Shown one piece after another: positions 20,931-32,906 of a DNA stretch of 64,000 nt. Both the position numbers and the translations under genes were made by a program. The first letter of the stretch is position 1. Every line of letters starts with the position of its first letter. The stretch is taken from contig MU858054.1 in NCBI GenBank assembly GCA_033297075.1, positions 186,001 through 250,000 of the forward strand, in the 5' to 3' direction. The DNA is from Rhypophila decipiens (Eukaryota; Ascomycota; Sordariomycetes; Sordariales; Naviculisporaceae). Below the pieces are notes generated by a model. That model made no database searches. It saw only the letters and a list, made by a program, of their open reading frames with translations, and was not told the DNA's origin.

Positions 20931-23900
20931 CTAGGTCGGCTTCAGCGCCTCCCAGCTGCCCATCTCAATACCGCCTTTCTCGTCGCCGAGTAGATCGACC
21001 GCCATTTCCGATCGCCTCGGGGGTTGCGGATGTGATTTTTGTGCCGGAGCTACTGGTTTGCGGGTCGGCATCTCCAGTGTTTTCCGCTCGTGATCAACGA
21101 GTCCCACGAGACCGACTGCTCCAGCAGGCGTGTTCCGTTCCGATACATTCGCAGCCTTTTCGGTATTACTACGGCGAGGTGGCTTAGGCGGCGGCAAAAT
21201 GTCCTGCCTGCTGTTTGTGCCATTGCCATTGGAAGACCATGTACCGTTATAGCTCGTAGCTGGCACATGGTAACCCGAAGGTCCAGGGCCGGGTTGTATG
21301 ATAGAAGTCTGGTCCGGACGGCTGGACACGGAACCAATACTGGCGGGCGAACCTGGTGCCGTCAAGTGAGCTGGTTTCTTGGCCACAGGTGGCGGGGCCT
21401 TCTGCTTTTGCAAGCGTTGAGATGCCGTTGTATTTGAGCGGACAGGCGGCGCAGGCATTACCCTATTGACCGGTTTCCTAATCGGTATGGGGCTGCTCGT
21501 CGCAGATGAGCTCGTCAATGCAGAACTGGTCATGGTTGTCTGTCTCCGTGGGGGAGGTGGAGGTGGAGCTCCCTCAGTCTGCTGGTTCCTCGCGTCGTCG
21601 CCAATGTGCAGCCTCCCGACCTTAGCAGGCAAGGCTGATTGATCAAATGGAGGGGGCAGTTTCCGGGGTGTCGAGCTCGATGCTGAAGCGGAAAGCAGCA
21701 TCGAGTGGTTCACATGCTCATAGGGAGACGTGGATATACTCGAGAAAGAGGACAGACGGGATTCAGACCTTGGAACGTTTACCCAGTCCGGTTCCTCGGA
21801 TGGTGCGTATGGATTCGTCGGCCTCTTTGGATTCAAAATGGTCTGAAAAGCTGGGCTGTCGGGTTTTGGCGGAGTCACCGATGATCGAGGCATCTTTCCA
21901 TTTTCTAACCACCACTTTTGACGATCTGAGCTTGCAGGAGGAAGGCCTGGCTCAATGGCGTCGTAGCCGATCAGATCTTCATCGTCTGTCTCGTCAACTA
22001 TCAGATCCGCCGTGTGGCCATCGACTTCAGCTTTCCGGCGCTCGTAAATCTCTTGGCCGATTCTGTCGCGGAGCTTTTCATCTACAATGCTGACTATGCA
22101 GTCGAACACGGCATATACTGGTCTGTGATCGGAGAATCGCAGTGGGGCTGAGTTGTAGCACAGCTGCCGAAGGTTTGACCCTTTTCGAAGGATGCGATCC
22201 GTCCAGGCCGGAATTCGTGCTTTCTCCCTATGCGACAGGTCAGTATGAAAGCCCAACATCTTCAAGTCGGATTGCTACTTACGAGCTATCATACTCGTCG
22301 GTACCAACATCGAACTTGTATGTGGGCATGAAGGTGATCCGGGCCTCGGAATAAAATCGAAACGCCAGACCGGCCACCATTTGAAGATTCAGCTAAATGT
22401 GAGATTGGCCACACAATCAGTACATTTGTTCGATATGGTAATGGATCGCAGGGGTGAATATACCTGATCGTTTTCATAGAGCTTCTCCAAATTGCCGCGG
22501 CGGATCAGGTTTTTGGCACTCTCATTATCAAGGCCGATCCGGTAGTTGAAGTCTCCAAACCAGATTACAGAGTCTGGAAAGTGTCAGAAAATGAGCCTTG
22601 CAGGTCAGGTCCAGAGGTGGTTATCATACCGTGATCCCCGATGCCCCTGTTCCGCTGAAACCTGAGACCGCGATCTATAGTCGCGTAGTCCTTGTTTCTT
22701 TCGTCGTAGTTGGTGAAGCCAGCAGCCAAGTGCGCCGTCACAAAACATATTGGAGTACTGGCATAATCCATGCGGATGGCCACTGCGCCTTTATTCCCAG
22801 CCATTCCTGAAAGCCCCGTCTTTTTGACGCTCCCTTCCACGTTCTTGATGAGGCGCAAGGACGATGCCTTTACGAAGATGCAAAGAGCTGCGCCTACGAG
22901 CTGGCCACTTCTGAGCAAGACGTATTTCTCATCCCCAGGTCTGTTATAGCGGTCATCGAGAGTTCTCTTGATCGCCGTCTCCCATAACTGTTTCCTCGAA
23001 GGGTCGCTGTTCATTATCTGCTGCGGATTAAGCTCAACGATCTCTTGGAAGCCGATTGCAATGATTTCCGGCTGGGCTGATCCCAGTTCGGGCGGACAGA
23101 GCCACAGAGACAAATCTTCGTTGATGCCGTGGGTCCTGCCGTTGAGGTTGAAAGTGCCCACCAATATTCGTATCGTCTCATTCCTCGAGAACTCGTTGCT
23201 GCGTCTCTGTAGCTCATGTAAAACAAAATCGCTAATTGGGTCAAACAAGATGACAGGCGCCTGGCCGACAAGCCTCCCGAGTAGCGTTTCAATGGTGGTT
23301 TGACGTGCCTTGTCCGCAAAGTTATTGACATATAACCGTGTCGCGGATTTCCGCACATCGGCAATCGCTCCAGCAAACGACATCTTGCCGGTTCGAGTGA
23401 AGGAAGACTTTAATGCGCCGGTGCCAGCATATATCTTCGACAGAGCATCCCCATTGTCTGCCCAGAGGTCACCATGGCCATTCCAAAAATCAGAAGCCGC
23501 GCGGTCTCCTCTTTGGTCAAGAAACGACTCAATTGCCATGCGGGAGATAATGGTCTGAATGAGGTTGGTTCTGTCCAGACAATCCAAACAGTTGGTTCGG
23601 AAAACGCCTTCTTGCTGCAGCACTACGACGTATCGGCGTTGCTTGCGGGAAGCTGACTGTCCATTGGGTTCTCTGTCCTCATCTGCTTCCTGGGCTAGAT
23701 AGTAGGCAAATCCATCGGCAGAGTGCTCAATCTTACGGCGGATCCGATTGGCGGCTTCATACCCCTCCGGTCCCCTGGTCTCGGCGTGGAAGTCATATTC
23801 CGTCTCTCGGAGTAGGGCATGGTCTTCTGACCCTGTGTTTACAAGGGGACAGTGTTTGACACCAAGTCGATAAAGACTTGTAAGTTCGAGTTCGGCAGGT

Positions 23901-25099
23901 TTCGACGAACTCAGCAGGTTTACGATGTGCACTGCACCATACGCCTGTTCCAACTCGGCAAAATGTTTGTTGAAGGCAGGTTGGGCGCCATCTGGAGACC
24001 GCGTGATGGTGATACTTTGCTTGCCTGGAAGCAGGCCGGGAGCTTGTTCCCAGAAAACGGGTACCGAGCCGCGAATCTGGGCATAAGAGAAGACTATACC
24101 GGCCGGGCTCCAGTAGGTTGTTTCGGTCTCGACAAAGTTTGCCACGTTCCCATCGTCATCGATACCACGGGAATTGAACCTCGTTCCAGCTCTTCGGCAG
24201 GACAGACGAGAAATAATGGTAAGATAAGAAGGAAGGCCGGTATTAGCGGACTTGAGCGGTGCCTTGCTCTGCGGGATGGTCCAACTCTTGCAGAATCCTC
24301 TGATTGCCGATGTAAGTATCCTAGAGGCGTCTAGGGCGTCTCTATCATGTTGTTGCAACCGAGAGCGGAACTCGACAAGGGGACGGATCATATACGAGTT
24401 CCATAGAAAACCCTCATCAAAATTGTCGATATCGAAGGCCACAGCATCCGCAGGTCTGTCTTGCATACGATTCGTAACATCGAAGTCGGTGCTGTAGTAA
24501 AAGGTGCCGTTTCCTAGCAGTTTCTGCAGCTCCAAGCATGGATGTTCCACAGCAACATCTCTGCGCCCAAGAGGCTGTCCGTATACCGACGCCGCATCGG
24601 AATCCATGTCATACGGGTCCATCGCAACAACATCATCATAGTCTGATGAGTTCAGGCAGAAGAACTGGACCGACTCGATCCTCTCCACTGTTTCACCAGG
24701 CCGGACGGTCGCTACGCGGGATGCTTGTGTTATAACACAGAGGAACACTTCTCTTCCTATAGATATCAAGCCCAGTGTCCCGTATATAGGTCGAGGGGTC
24801 AGGGGACGATAGCCGGCGAGCAAACCGTCGGAAACAGGCGAGAACTCTACCATACATTTCGACGAGGAATTGTGCAGACCAGGCGCACGCGTTCGTGCTG
24901 AAGCAACAGACGTGAGTGAGCCGTTCGCGATAGCCTCGGCCGTGGTATTGCTGTGTCGAAGAACCAGGGCATGGGTGCTCGAAGCAATGGCAATGGCGCG
25001 GTGGGGGTATTCGCGGATGAGGATGTGGCTAGACTTTTCGGAGGACGGGGCCTGCCCGCTCCAGAGAGCCGACGACCCGGGTGGGTTATAGTAGTCCAT
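20931..25099 (-). CDS. Synaptojanin-like phosphoinositide phosphatase (Sac1 + 5-phosphatase)
   Basis: Removes phosphates from phosphoinositides at sites of endocytosis and actin assembly (Inp51/52/53 family). Minus-strand exons: 25099-22630, 22573-22464, 22392-22283, 22227-20931; 1328 residues. The N-terminal Sac1 domain (to about 560) has the catalytic CX5R loop in TNCLDCLDRTN. The 5-phosphatase domain starts near 610 and is seen as VGTFNLNG, IAIGFQEIVELNPQQI, WFGDFNYRIGLDN, ARIPAWTDRIL and FSDHRPVYAVFD. Introns 2 and 3 interrupt it. The last 350 residues are proline-rich with PPPPPPRRQ and PPKPPRRS, typical SH3-binding tails. Both catalytic domains keep their key residues, so dual activity is likely. 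The start at 25099 precedes the Sac1 fold by a normal distance; an in-frame ATG at 25237 is an alternative. Confidence 0.93.
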
Positions 25100-26809
25100 T
25101 GCCCGAGGGATTAGACACGGCCGTGGCTGATATAATACGGACAGCTGTTGATCGGGGGTGAACACATAGCGAGCCCTTGTCGACCAGGCGATCAGTCCGT
25201 ATAGCTGGAGGTGGGGCAATCTTGTCCACAAATCCAATTGCTCGGTCGGGGCGAGAAAACCCGGGGGATTCTAACTTGTTCGCGACCGACTGGCTCTCGA
25301 CCGGGCAGTTCGAAATTCGGAGATTATAAAATCAGGCCGTCAAGGTGGTACGAGGGTTGTGGGATTCAGCGTACGTGGCTGCGCTGAAAAATATGCTGGA
25401 ATATGCTGCGGATGATAAGAGCCTGAGATACGGGCTCTTGATAATTGTCAGAGCTAGCAAAGTGGAGGTTTAGTTTGATTCCGCACACATGCAATGGCAG
25501 CTCGGGTCGAAATGAGAAAGCCAAACCTTGATGATGGATGGACTTGTTAGTTTTGCCTAGCCAACTGTTGTCAGCAATGTTGAGCCCCCTGTCAGCCCTG
25601 TGCCAGAGTGATGGGGAGCCGCAACGAGGTGGGGTTGGCCCAAATCTGGTGTGCGGGGCCGCCAAGGGCACGGGCATGCAGTTCCTTCTGGTCCACTTTT
25701 ACGGAGAGGATCACGACGTCAATTCGATTTTCAAGTGAATCGAAAGTTCAAAAGTCCCATGGGACAGAAGTGCATGGCGATTCGTAACCACCTTGTTGAC
25801 TCGGTTAAATTTCACCATATACCGGCTTGTTTCATCATACGGATAGTATATAGATATATATTTGGGTGCTATCTGGCCGCAGTGAGAGATCGTACACCCA
25901 GAGCAGGTCGAGAAATCTGATCGTTCCTTGTTCGAAGAACTGACAGCCGTGAGTAAAGTAGGCGAGATGAGCGATGGGATAACGCGCTACTCTCATTCCA
26001 AAAGGCAGCTCGGATACCCAAATTCAGTAACACGTCCCGCCAAAGGACTGTTCACACCGCTTCCAGTCTTAGGACCTCAGCCAAGTGTCTGATAAGACAC
26101 GTAAGGACACTGTAACGAGAACCGGTATTCCCTCTCCGGACACTTGTCCATCCTCAAGATGCCCAAGTTGAAAGTGCTGCGGACAGCAAAGCCTCAGGGG
26201 TGTTTAAGCAAAGGTAGAAATGAAAAGGGATAAAAATAAAAATAACGAAGAACGGTGAGCTTGTCTGCCCATTTTCCTTTTCTGAGTGGCTTCAGATTAT
26301 TTAATAAAAGTTGTAATCATGCTCCATTGAGGAGCAATCAGCCTCTTCCTATCATGTTTGAAAATCATCATAAGCCATGATGAGAAAGAGAGAAGAAAAT
26401 CCGCTCCAAAAATTTCTGAAGCTTTTATGGGGTGGGAGACTGAATGTGTTACATAATCAGCCTCATTTCTCATGGCGCTCGCTTTTAATTGGCTGGATTT
26501 AATGTCCGTCAGCTCGTGCCCCACTTAGCTTCCTGCAGGTCACTCTGCCGACAACGCGCAGGAAGCTACCTTTTATTGGATCGCAACCTTTCTGGCCTTC
26601 TCTTAATTTTCGAACAACCGTGTTCACGCTCACGACCTCATCAGCCATCATTCGAGCGACTCGCCGCCTGACATTCGTACCTACCCATCGAACCGCTCAA
26701 CGGGTCACATTAAACGATCGAAGGGAGCTTCATACTTGAACTCGACCACTTCACGCGCACATACCCGAATTCCATCGAATTTACGGCCTCTTCAGTCGTG
26801 ACCAGCACG
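25100..26809. promoter_or_regulatory. Divergent intergenic region, synaptojanin / Prp39
   Basis: 1.7 kb of upstream sequence for both genes. There is an AT-rich patch with GTATATAGATATATAT near 25845. I found no gene, tRNA or clear repeat. Confidence 0.35.
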
Positions 26810-29147
26810 ATGGGCGACTTCGAGAACTACGCCGGCTCCGAGGAGGAAAACGCCGAGGTCAAGCGCCTCTATGAAGAATTGGTGTGTCAAAGGACATTCT
26901 ACATCCAAAATGCCGTTTTCTTGCTGACCTATCTGTAATGTGCAGAAGCGAGATGAGGACAACTTCGAGGTCTGGGAGAAGCTGGTGGCAGCCTGTCAGG
27001 CGCTTGAGGGTGGTCTGAATCGCAACTCGAGCCCACAAGCCTTGGCTACGCTTCGGGAGACCTTTGATCGCTTTCTCAACAAATTCCCTCTCTTATTTGG
27101 CTACTGGAAAAAGTACGCGGACCTGGAATTCACTATTTCTGGACCAGAATCCGCCGAAATGGTAAGTCTAGGACAGAGATGTTCTCATGTTCCAGAAGAT
27201 CGCTGACACAACGGCTAGGTATACGAGCGAGGATGCGCCAGCATCGCGTACTCGGTCGACCTGTGGACCGACTATTGCTCTTTCAAGATGGAGACTACTC
27301 ACGATCCCGCCCTTGTGAGAGAGTAAGTATAGGCGGATAGTTTCCTTCCCAGACCCCATCCCCGTAACCCACTTTACATAGTGAGCTGCAAGCCCTTGTG
27401 CAATCGTGACCGGCTGTCGGATCAGGACAAAGCCATCTACAACCGTATGGACACGGTGAGAACCTCCAAGCCTCCACTCTGTGCTGGGATCGTTCTCTCA
27501 CATTATCTACCAGGCTCTGTTGCCTTCGTCCGCTCATTACCTAGCCTTTCCACCCGTTTCCCGCCTTCGAATGCTACAGAAATGTTGTTTGGTCGTTGCA
27601 GGAGGATCCTTCGTTGACACCCAAGTTCCCTCCCTGTAATTTGCTTTGCCCTTTCCAACCCCCGTCCTTCCCCCAACTCCTCGGGACTTTCCCGGCTAAC
27701 GCTGTTTCAGTCTTTTCGAGCGCGCCGCTCGGTATATTGGCTTGGACTTTCTAGCTCATGTCTTCTGGGATAAGTATCTGGAGTACGAGGAACGGCAGGA
27801 GGCGCACGACAAAGTCTTTGCTCTCCTTAAGCGCGTGATCCACATCCCGCTCCACCAGTATGCACGATATTTCGACCGTTACTCAAAGGTTGCAGTCACA
27901 CGACCTTTGTCTGAACTCGTATCCTCGGATGTCGAGGAGCATTATCGTGCCGAAGTGCTCGCTGAGGCAGCCCAGTATGGACTCCAGAAGAGTGCGCTGG
28001 AGATTGAGCGTGATATCCGCGCCAAAATCGACGTGACCTTCTACGAGATCTTCCACCAAACCCAGGCCGAAGTGACAAAGCGCTGGACCCACGAGTCCGA
28101 ACTCAAACGACCTTATTTCCATGTCAAGGAGTTGGACCATGAGCAGCTGGCTGCATGGCGCAAGTATCTGGACTTCGAGGAGAAGGAAGGTGATCGGGAC
28201 CGCATTTTGTACCTGTATGAGAGGTGCATGTCCATATGCGCACTCTACGACGAATTCTGGTTCAGATATGCCCGGTGGATGCTGTCCCAGGAGGGCAAAG
28301 AGGAGGAGGTCCGGAACATTTACCTCCGAGCGGCCATATTCGTCCCGATCAGCAGACCCGGGATTCGACTCCAGTTCGCATACTTTGAGGAGATGCAGGG
28401 AAGAATCGACGTCGCCAGGGACATTTACGCTGCCGTCCTTGACAAGCTACCCGATGCCGTCGAGGTAATTACCTCGTGGGGAAACATGGAGCGCCGCCAG
28501 ATGGGCCTCGATGCTGCCATTCAAGTCTACAAGCAGCAAATTGACTCGCCGTTGGTCGATTTGTTCACCAAGGCGGACTTGGTCACTGAGTGGGCTTTTC
28601 TTCTTTGGAAAGTCAAGGGGTCAGTTGAGGAGGCTCGCATGGTGTACGTCAGCAACGTCCAGTGGTACGCCGATAGCCGCCAGTTCTGGCAGAAATGGTT
28701 GGAATTTGAATTGGAACAGCCAACCAATATCAAGACCGAGCCGGAGCAAGGCGAACGCATCCGCAACGTCTTTCGGGAGATGCGAAGCAAGAGCCGTATT
28801 TCCGATGGCCTAAAAATGGAGCTGACTCAGTACTATCTGAACTACCTCCAGCAACGCGGTGGGAAGGATGCGATGAAGGAATTCTTGACGGTCGACGCCG
28901 AGACATTTGGGTTAGTATTTTCCCCTGCCACCATGGCTGAACTCGACTTGTTTTTAATATTTTGCTAACTCGCTATAACAGCCCTCAGACAGTGTCGATA
29001 TTTGGGAAGGCCAAAGCTCTTGGAAAGGAAACCGCTGGCGAGCTTGATTCTGCTACTCGCCTCAAAGCCGAAGCTCGTTACTACGCCTTCTATCAGTTGC
29101 ATTCGGAGCCTGACCCGAACGCCCAAGGCCCGGCAGATTACAACTAG
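26810..29147 (+). CDS. prp39: Prp39, U1 snRNP-associated splicing factor
   Basis: HAT-repeat protein of the U1 snRNP that helps select 5' splice sites. Exons 26810-26881, 26946-27161, 27219-27322, 27711-28910, 28982-29147; 585 residues. The protein starts MGDFENYAGSEEENAEVKRL. HAT units are seen as WEKLVAACQALEGG, FGYWKKYADLEF, VYERGCASIAYSVDLWTDYC, LFERAARYIGLDFLAHVFWD, YLYERCMSICALYDEFWFRY and VRNIYLRAAIFVP. The third intron is unusually long (388 nt) for this gene and contains a spliceable 74-nt segment that would bring in a stop codon (separate entry). Skipping it joins VRD to LFERAARYIG in phase, as the family requires. The tail SEPDPNAQGPADYN is a plausible natural end. Confidence 0.9.
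27382..27455 (+). other. Candidate poison cassette exon inside PRP39 intron 3
   Basis: The 388-nt intron splits into two ordinary fungal introns around this 74-nt block. The upstream part has donor GTAAGT and acceptor ACATAG (59 nt). The downstream part has donor GTGAGA, branch-like GCTAAC and acceptor TTTCAG (255 nt). Inclusion reads D-E-L-Q-A-L-V-Q-S then TGA, truncating the protein early. An alternative acceptor four bases downstream gives an open 70-nt block but still shifts the frame of the next exon. Splice signals are seen; use is inferred. Confidence 0.4.
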
Positions 29148-30986
29148 AAGCGGCACACGAATATCCGGACGTATTGGCCGCCCTACCGGTTCACACCTTA
29201 ATAATGACACTTGCGTGATGATGAGAATTGCATTGTTTTTCCTTTTCAGTCCCAGCGGCGGTATTAGTTTGCTACTCTTTCTCTTCAAAACAAGAGTGCA
29301 CAAGAGTGCAAGAGACGGTTTTTTTATGAGTAAATCCTTCCCCCGTTCAAGACACAGCTATTATTTTCTGGATACTTATATGTATAAATAGGATGGCTGT
29401 TTTGCGTTTCATTTTCTTGGCGTTTGACATATGGAGAGAAGATTTTGGTGGGACCGGACAGGAAAAAGAGGACCATTGTAAACCTCCTTGGCAGGATTGC
29501 TGGTTTTGTCTTGATAGTTGGCTTTTTCGCGTTCAAGGATTTAGCGTCCTGGGTTTTGGTACATCTCAACCCCAGAAGGACTCTTGGTTGTTTGAAAATG
29601 TCAGCAAGGGCGGGTTTTAAATAGCAGCCTGTTTCTATCGTCTGAGATCTTCTCAGATGATGGTCTTTACTAGAGATCAGGATGTTTGTAGTATGGTATT
29701 TGCCAGAATGACAGTCAATGATTCCTTCAACCAGGTGCTCTTTTCTGCCTTTTGTTTGTGATGCTAAGGGTGAGCTGAATCTGGGTCCCTTTTCAACCTG
29801 ACTCTTACGACCAAAGCCAAGGTGAGAGTATTTCCTAGGGACTTCAGCCAATTGCCCTGCAGCCCGACTCATCATTAAATCCCAGCAGGGTTTGCACAAA
29901 ATAATGAACATATTCCCCCGCGTTGATAGTGCATGTATGCTTGGTACTGATCGTAAATTCGTGATAATTAGCTCATCAGGGGAGGGCCTCCTAGGAGGTC
30001 ACGAGGTTCGTCAGGTCGGGTATGGGCATGAACGGCTTCGGGAGCGTGAACGGTCGGAGACCGGCGCGGAGAGGCTGCATGTTCCCGCCCGCCCTTCCGT
30101 ATTATCAACATGGCCGCCAAGAATACTCCAGCCTCGATAAGATAGGAAATCCGGAGTCTGCCGATGGTCCGGAACTGGGGTGGACCTCGGGGGTTTTTAT
30201 GCTCAATTGATGGTTGATCCCTTCAGTTCTCGTCCGTATCCATAGTGATGGTGTAAGCAATGGGGTTGACAAGAAGACGTTGTGGAAACGGTAGTCCGCC
30301 ACAATCGGTGTTACGATCGGAGCCGTTTCGAGTCCGGTGTCAAATGTCACGGATAAAAGTCTTGTCCTTAAAATTCTTGTCTCGCGGCGTCTCGTAAGGC
30401 GCAACAGGCTTACTAATTACACCCAATTCTATATGACAAACAATCAGCAGTCCACGATGTCCTGCACAGTACGGTAGAGTATCTCAAATGGCGAAATAAA
30501 TCCGGGAGTATCCCCGTCAAGGTGGTTTTTCCGCGGTGATGTCCACGACGGGGATGATCAAGCTCCCTGCGCAGACCCACAACAAGACCCTGGGAGTTTG
30601 TCTCCTGAGTTATTTTGACCACTCAGAGTGCGGCTATTTATTTTTTTCCATCTGATTCTTCGAAAGAGGCAACGGCAACAGCAACAAGCACCCCGGTCTG
30701 CCGTTCCAGACAGAACAAGTGGAACCCATCCCACCGGCCCTTTCCATCGCCGTTCTAATACTCCGTAACGATTTGACGACCTCTCTTTTTTTTCCTTCCG
30801 TCTTCTTCCTTTTCCCTTCAGTTCTCTGCTTCTCACACCCAGTCCACTCTCTACCACACCGATCAAAGTAAGTCCCCCGCGTGGTTTCCCCGTCTGGCAC
30901 TCCTGGTCTGCGCATCCCACACCACTAGCCAGGCAAATGTTGAGCGGCCTTTTCCTGTCCGAGAACACCAGCTAACAGCAAAAAAG
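29148..30986. other. Intergenic, upstream of cytochrome c peroxidase
   Basis: 1.8 kb between Prp39 and ccp1, both plus strand. The last 300 bp are pyrimidine-rich (TCTCTTTTTTTTCC..., CTTCTTCC), typical of a fungal promoter and 5' leader. Open frames at 29324-29911 (-) and 29424-29624 (+) are not supported. Confidence 0.4.
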
Positions 30987-32122
30987 ATGGCGACCGCTAC
31001 CCGCACTTTCACTCGCGCTCTGCGCACCTCTACTCGTCCCGTATTCGCTTCTGCGCCGCGCGTTGCTTTCCGTCAGGGTGGTCGCCGCTTCTACTCGTCC
31101 GAGCCCGTCAAGTCGAGTTCCTCGACGTGGATCTGGCTGGCCGGTGCGGCCGCCGTCGGTGGTGGTGCTCTTCTCTACACAAACAACTTCTCGGCCTCGT
31201 CGACGCCCAAGGTCGTCAACCCCACCTTCGATGACTACCAGGCTGTGTACAACGAGATCGCCGGCCGTCTTGAGGAGAAGGATGATTATGACGATGGCAG
31301 CTACGGCCCCGTTCTTGTCCGTCTCGCCTGGCATGCCAGCGGTACCTACGACAAGGAGACCGGCACTGGTGGCAGCAACGGCGCCACTATGCGCTTCGCT
31401 CCCGAGGGTGACCACGGTGCCAATGCTGGTCTGAAGGCCGCCCGCGACTTCTTGGAGCCTGTCAAGGGTAAGTCAAAATCTTGAAAATCAGTGGAAAAAA
31501 TGATGCCGTTCTCTAACATTTGCCAATAGCCAAGTTCCCATGGATCTCCTACTCGGATCTCTGGATCCTTGCCGGCGTCTGCGCTATCCAGGAGATGCTG
31601 GGTCCCAACATTCCTTACCGCCCCGGTCGTTCCGACAAGGACGTCGCTGCCTGCACTCCTGACGGCCGTCTTCCCGACGCCGCCCAGGGCCAGGATCACC
31701 TCCGCAACATCTTCTACCGCATGGGCTTCAACGACCAGGAGATCGTCGCTCTGGCCGGTGCTCACGCCCTTGGCCGCTGCCACACGGACCGCAGTGGTTT
31801 CGATGGACCCTGGACCTTCTCCCCCACCGTCCTGACCAACGACTACTACAAGCTCCTGCTCAACGAGAAGTGGCAGTGGAAGAAGTGGGACGGCCCCAAG
31901 CAGTACGAGGACAAGAAGACCAAGTCGCTCATGATGCTTCCCGCCGACATGGCTCTCATCCAGGACAAGAAGTTCAAGGTCTGGATCGAGAAGTATGCCG
32001 CCGACAACGACCTCTTCTTCAAGGACTTCGCCGCTGTTATCGTCAAGCTCTTTGAGCTCGGTGTTCCTTTCGCCGAGGGCACTGAGAACCAGAGAATGAT
32101 CTTCAAGACCACCAACGCCTAA
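30987..32122 (+). CDS. ccp1: Cytochrome c peroxidase, mitochondrial
   Basis: Haem peroxidase of the intermembrane space that reduces H2O2 with electrons from cytochrome c. Exons 30987-31467 and 31530-32122; 357 residues. A positively charged mitochondrial presequence ([18 protein letters not shown]) is followed by a hydrophobic sorting segment ([17 protein letters not shown]). This bipartite signal places the enzyme in the intermembrane space. The catalytic distal Arg, Trp and His lie in [13 protein letters not shown]. The proximal haem His is in [12 protein letters not shown] and the radical-forming Trp in GPWTFSPT. All are present, so it should be active. Codon use is strongly biased to C-ending codons compared with neighbours, suggesting high expression. 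The intron joins GTCAAGG to CCAAGTTCC in phase. Confidence 0.96.
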
Positions 32123-32906
32123 ACTGGCTATCCATAATCAACCGATACCCGGAGACCAGCCATGGTTTTCCAAAACTTCGATAGACACTAGAGGCTCAGG
32201 CTGCCGTTAGAGCGATGGAGGTTAGACTGGGAGGAGATATCATAGAGGAGTTTTCGTTGGTCTTTCGAGCGTCATTCTCAGCGTATCCAACGAGTTGTTT
32301 GTATTAGAGACTCGAGTAGCGCAATGGCCTGTGTTAAGTGCGGGCGTTGTAGCCGATTGGGTCATTCAATGTACATATACCAAGTTTTGTTTTGTATTAG
32401 AAAGAAAAGAATAATATGGGATAATATGCAAGATTTCTAGGAAGAAGGAATGAAGTCGTGAAAGATGCTGGGGATGAGGGGACGAGCTTGGGGAGTCTGA
32501 TCTCCGCACTTCCTGGGGTAACTCCGGCAGTTATGTCGTCACGAAGCCACGGCCCAGGCCACACACAGAGGTCCAATTGATCTGCCAGCAATCTGTGCAT
32601 TGCATTAGCAAGGAGAAATAGTAAATAATTCATAAACTGCAAGGTACAAATATGCGCGGTGTTGTGGTAAGCTTGTAAGGTACTGCGTTTACCGATGGGC
32701 TGGACGGGGTCGTCGCTCAGGGTTAGGGTCCAGCCTGACGTCAATTGAATGCAAGCATCCATGTGAGCTTCTCGGAATATTTTGTTTCCCGTAACCACGG
32801 ATCAACAACCACACTCGTTACTTCACAACCACCACGCCGTCGCCAATTCCCAACCTCCATACCAGCGCATCGACTTGGACTGTTCATTGCAGAAACAGAA
32901 AGAAAA
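32123..32906. promoter_or_regulatory. ccp1 3' end and Atp11 promoter
   Basis: 785 bp between two tandem mitochondrial genes. It contains a perfect CRE palindrome (separate entry) close to the Atp11 start. Otherwise nothing distinct. Confidence 0.4.
32736..32743. promoter_or_regulatory. CRE/ATF site TGACGTCA
   Basis: A perfect 8-bp palindrome 164 bp upstream of the Atp11 ATG. It matches the consensus of Atf1/CREB-type bZIP factors, which mediate stress responses in fungi. Binding is inferred. Confidence 0.45.

Noticed and set aside
29424..29624. Short frame with a possible membrane segment downstream of PRP39
   Set aside because: One hydrophobic stretch in 66 codons within a likely 3' untranslated region is weak evidence.
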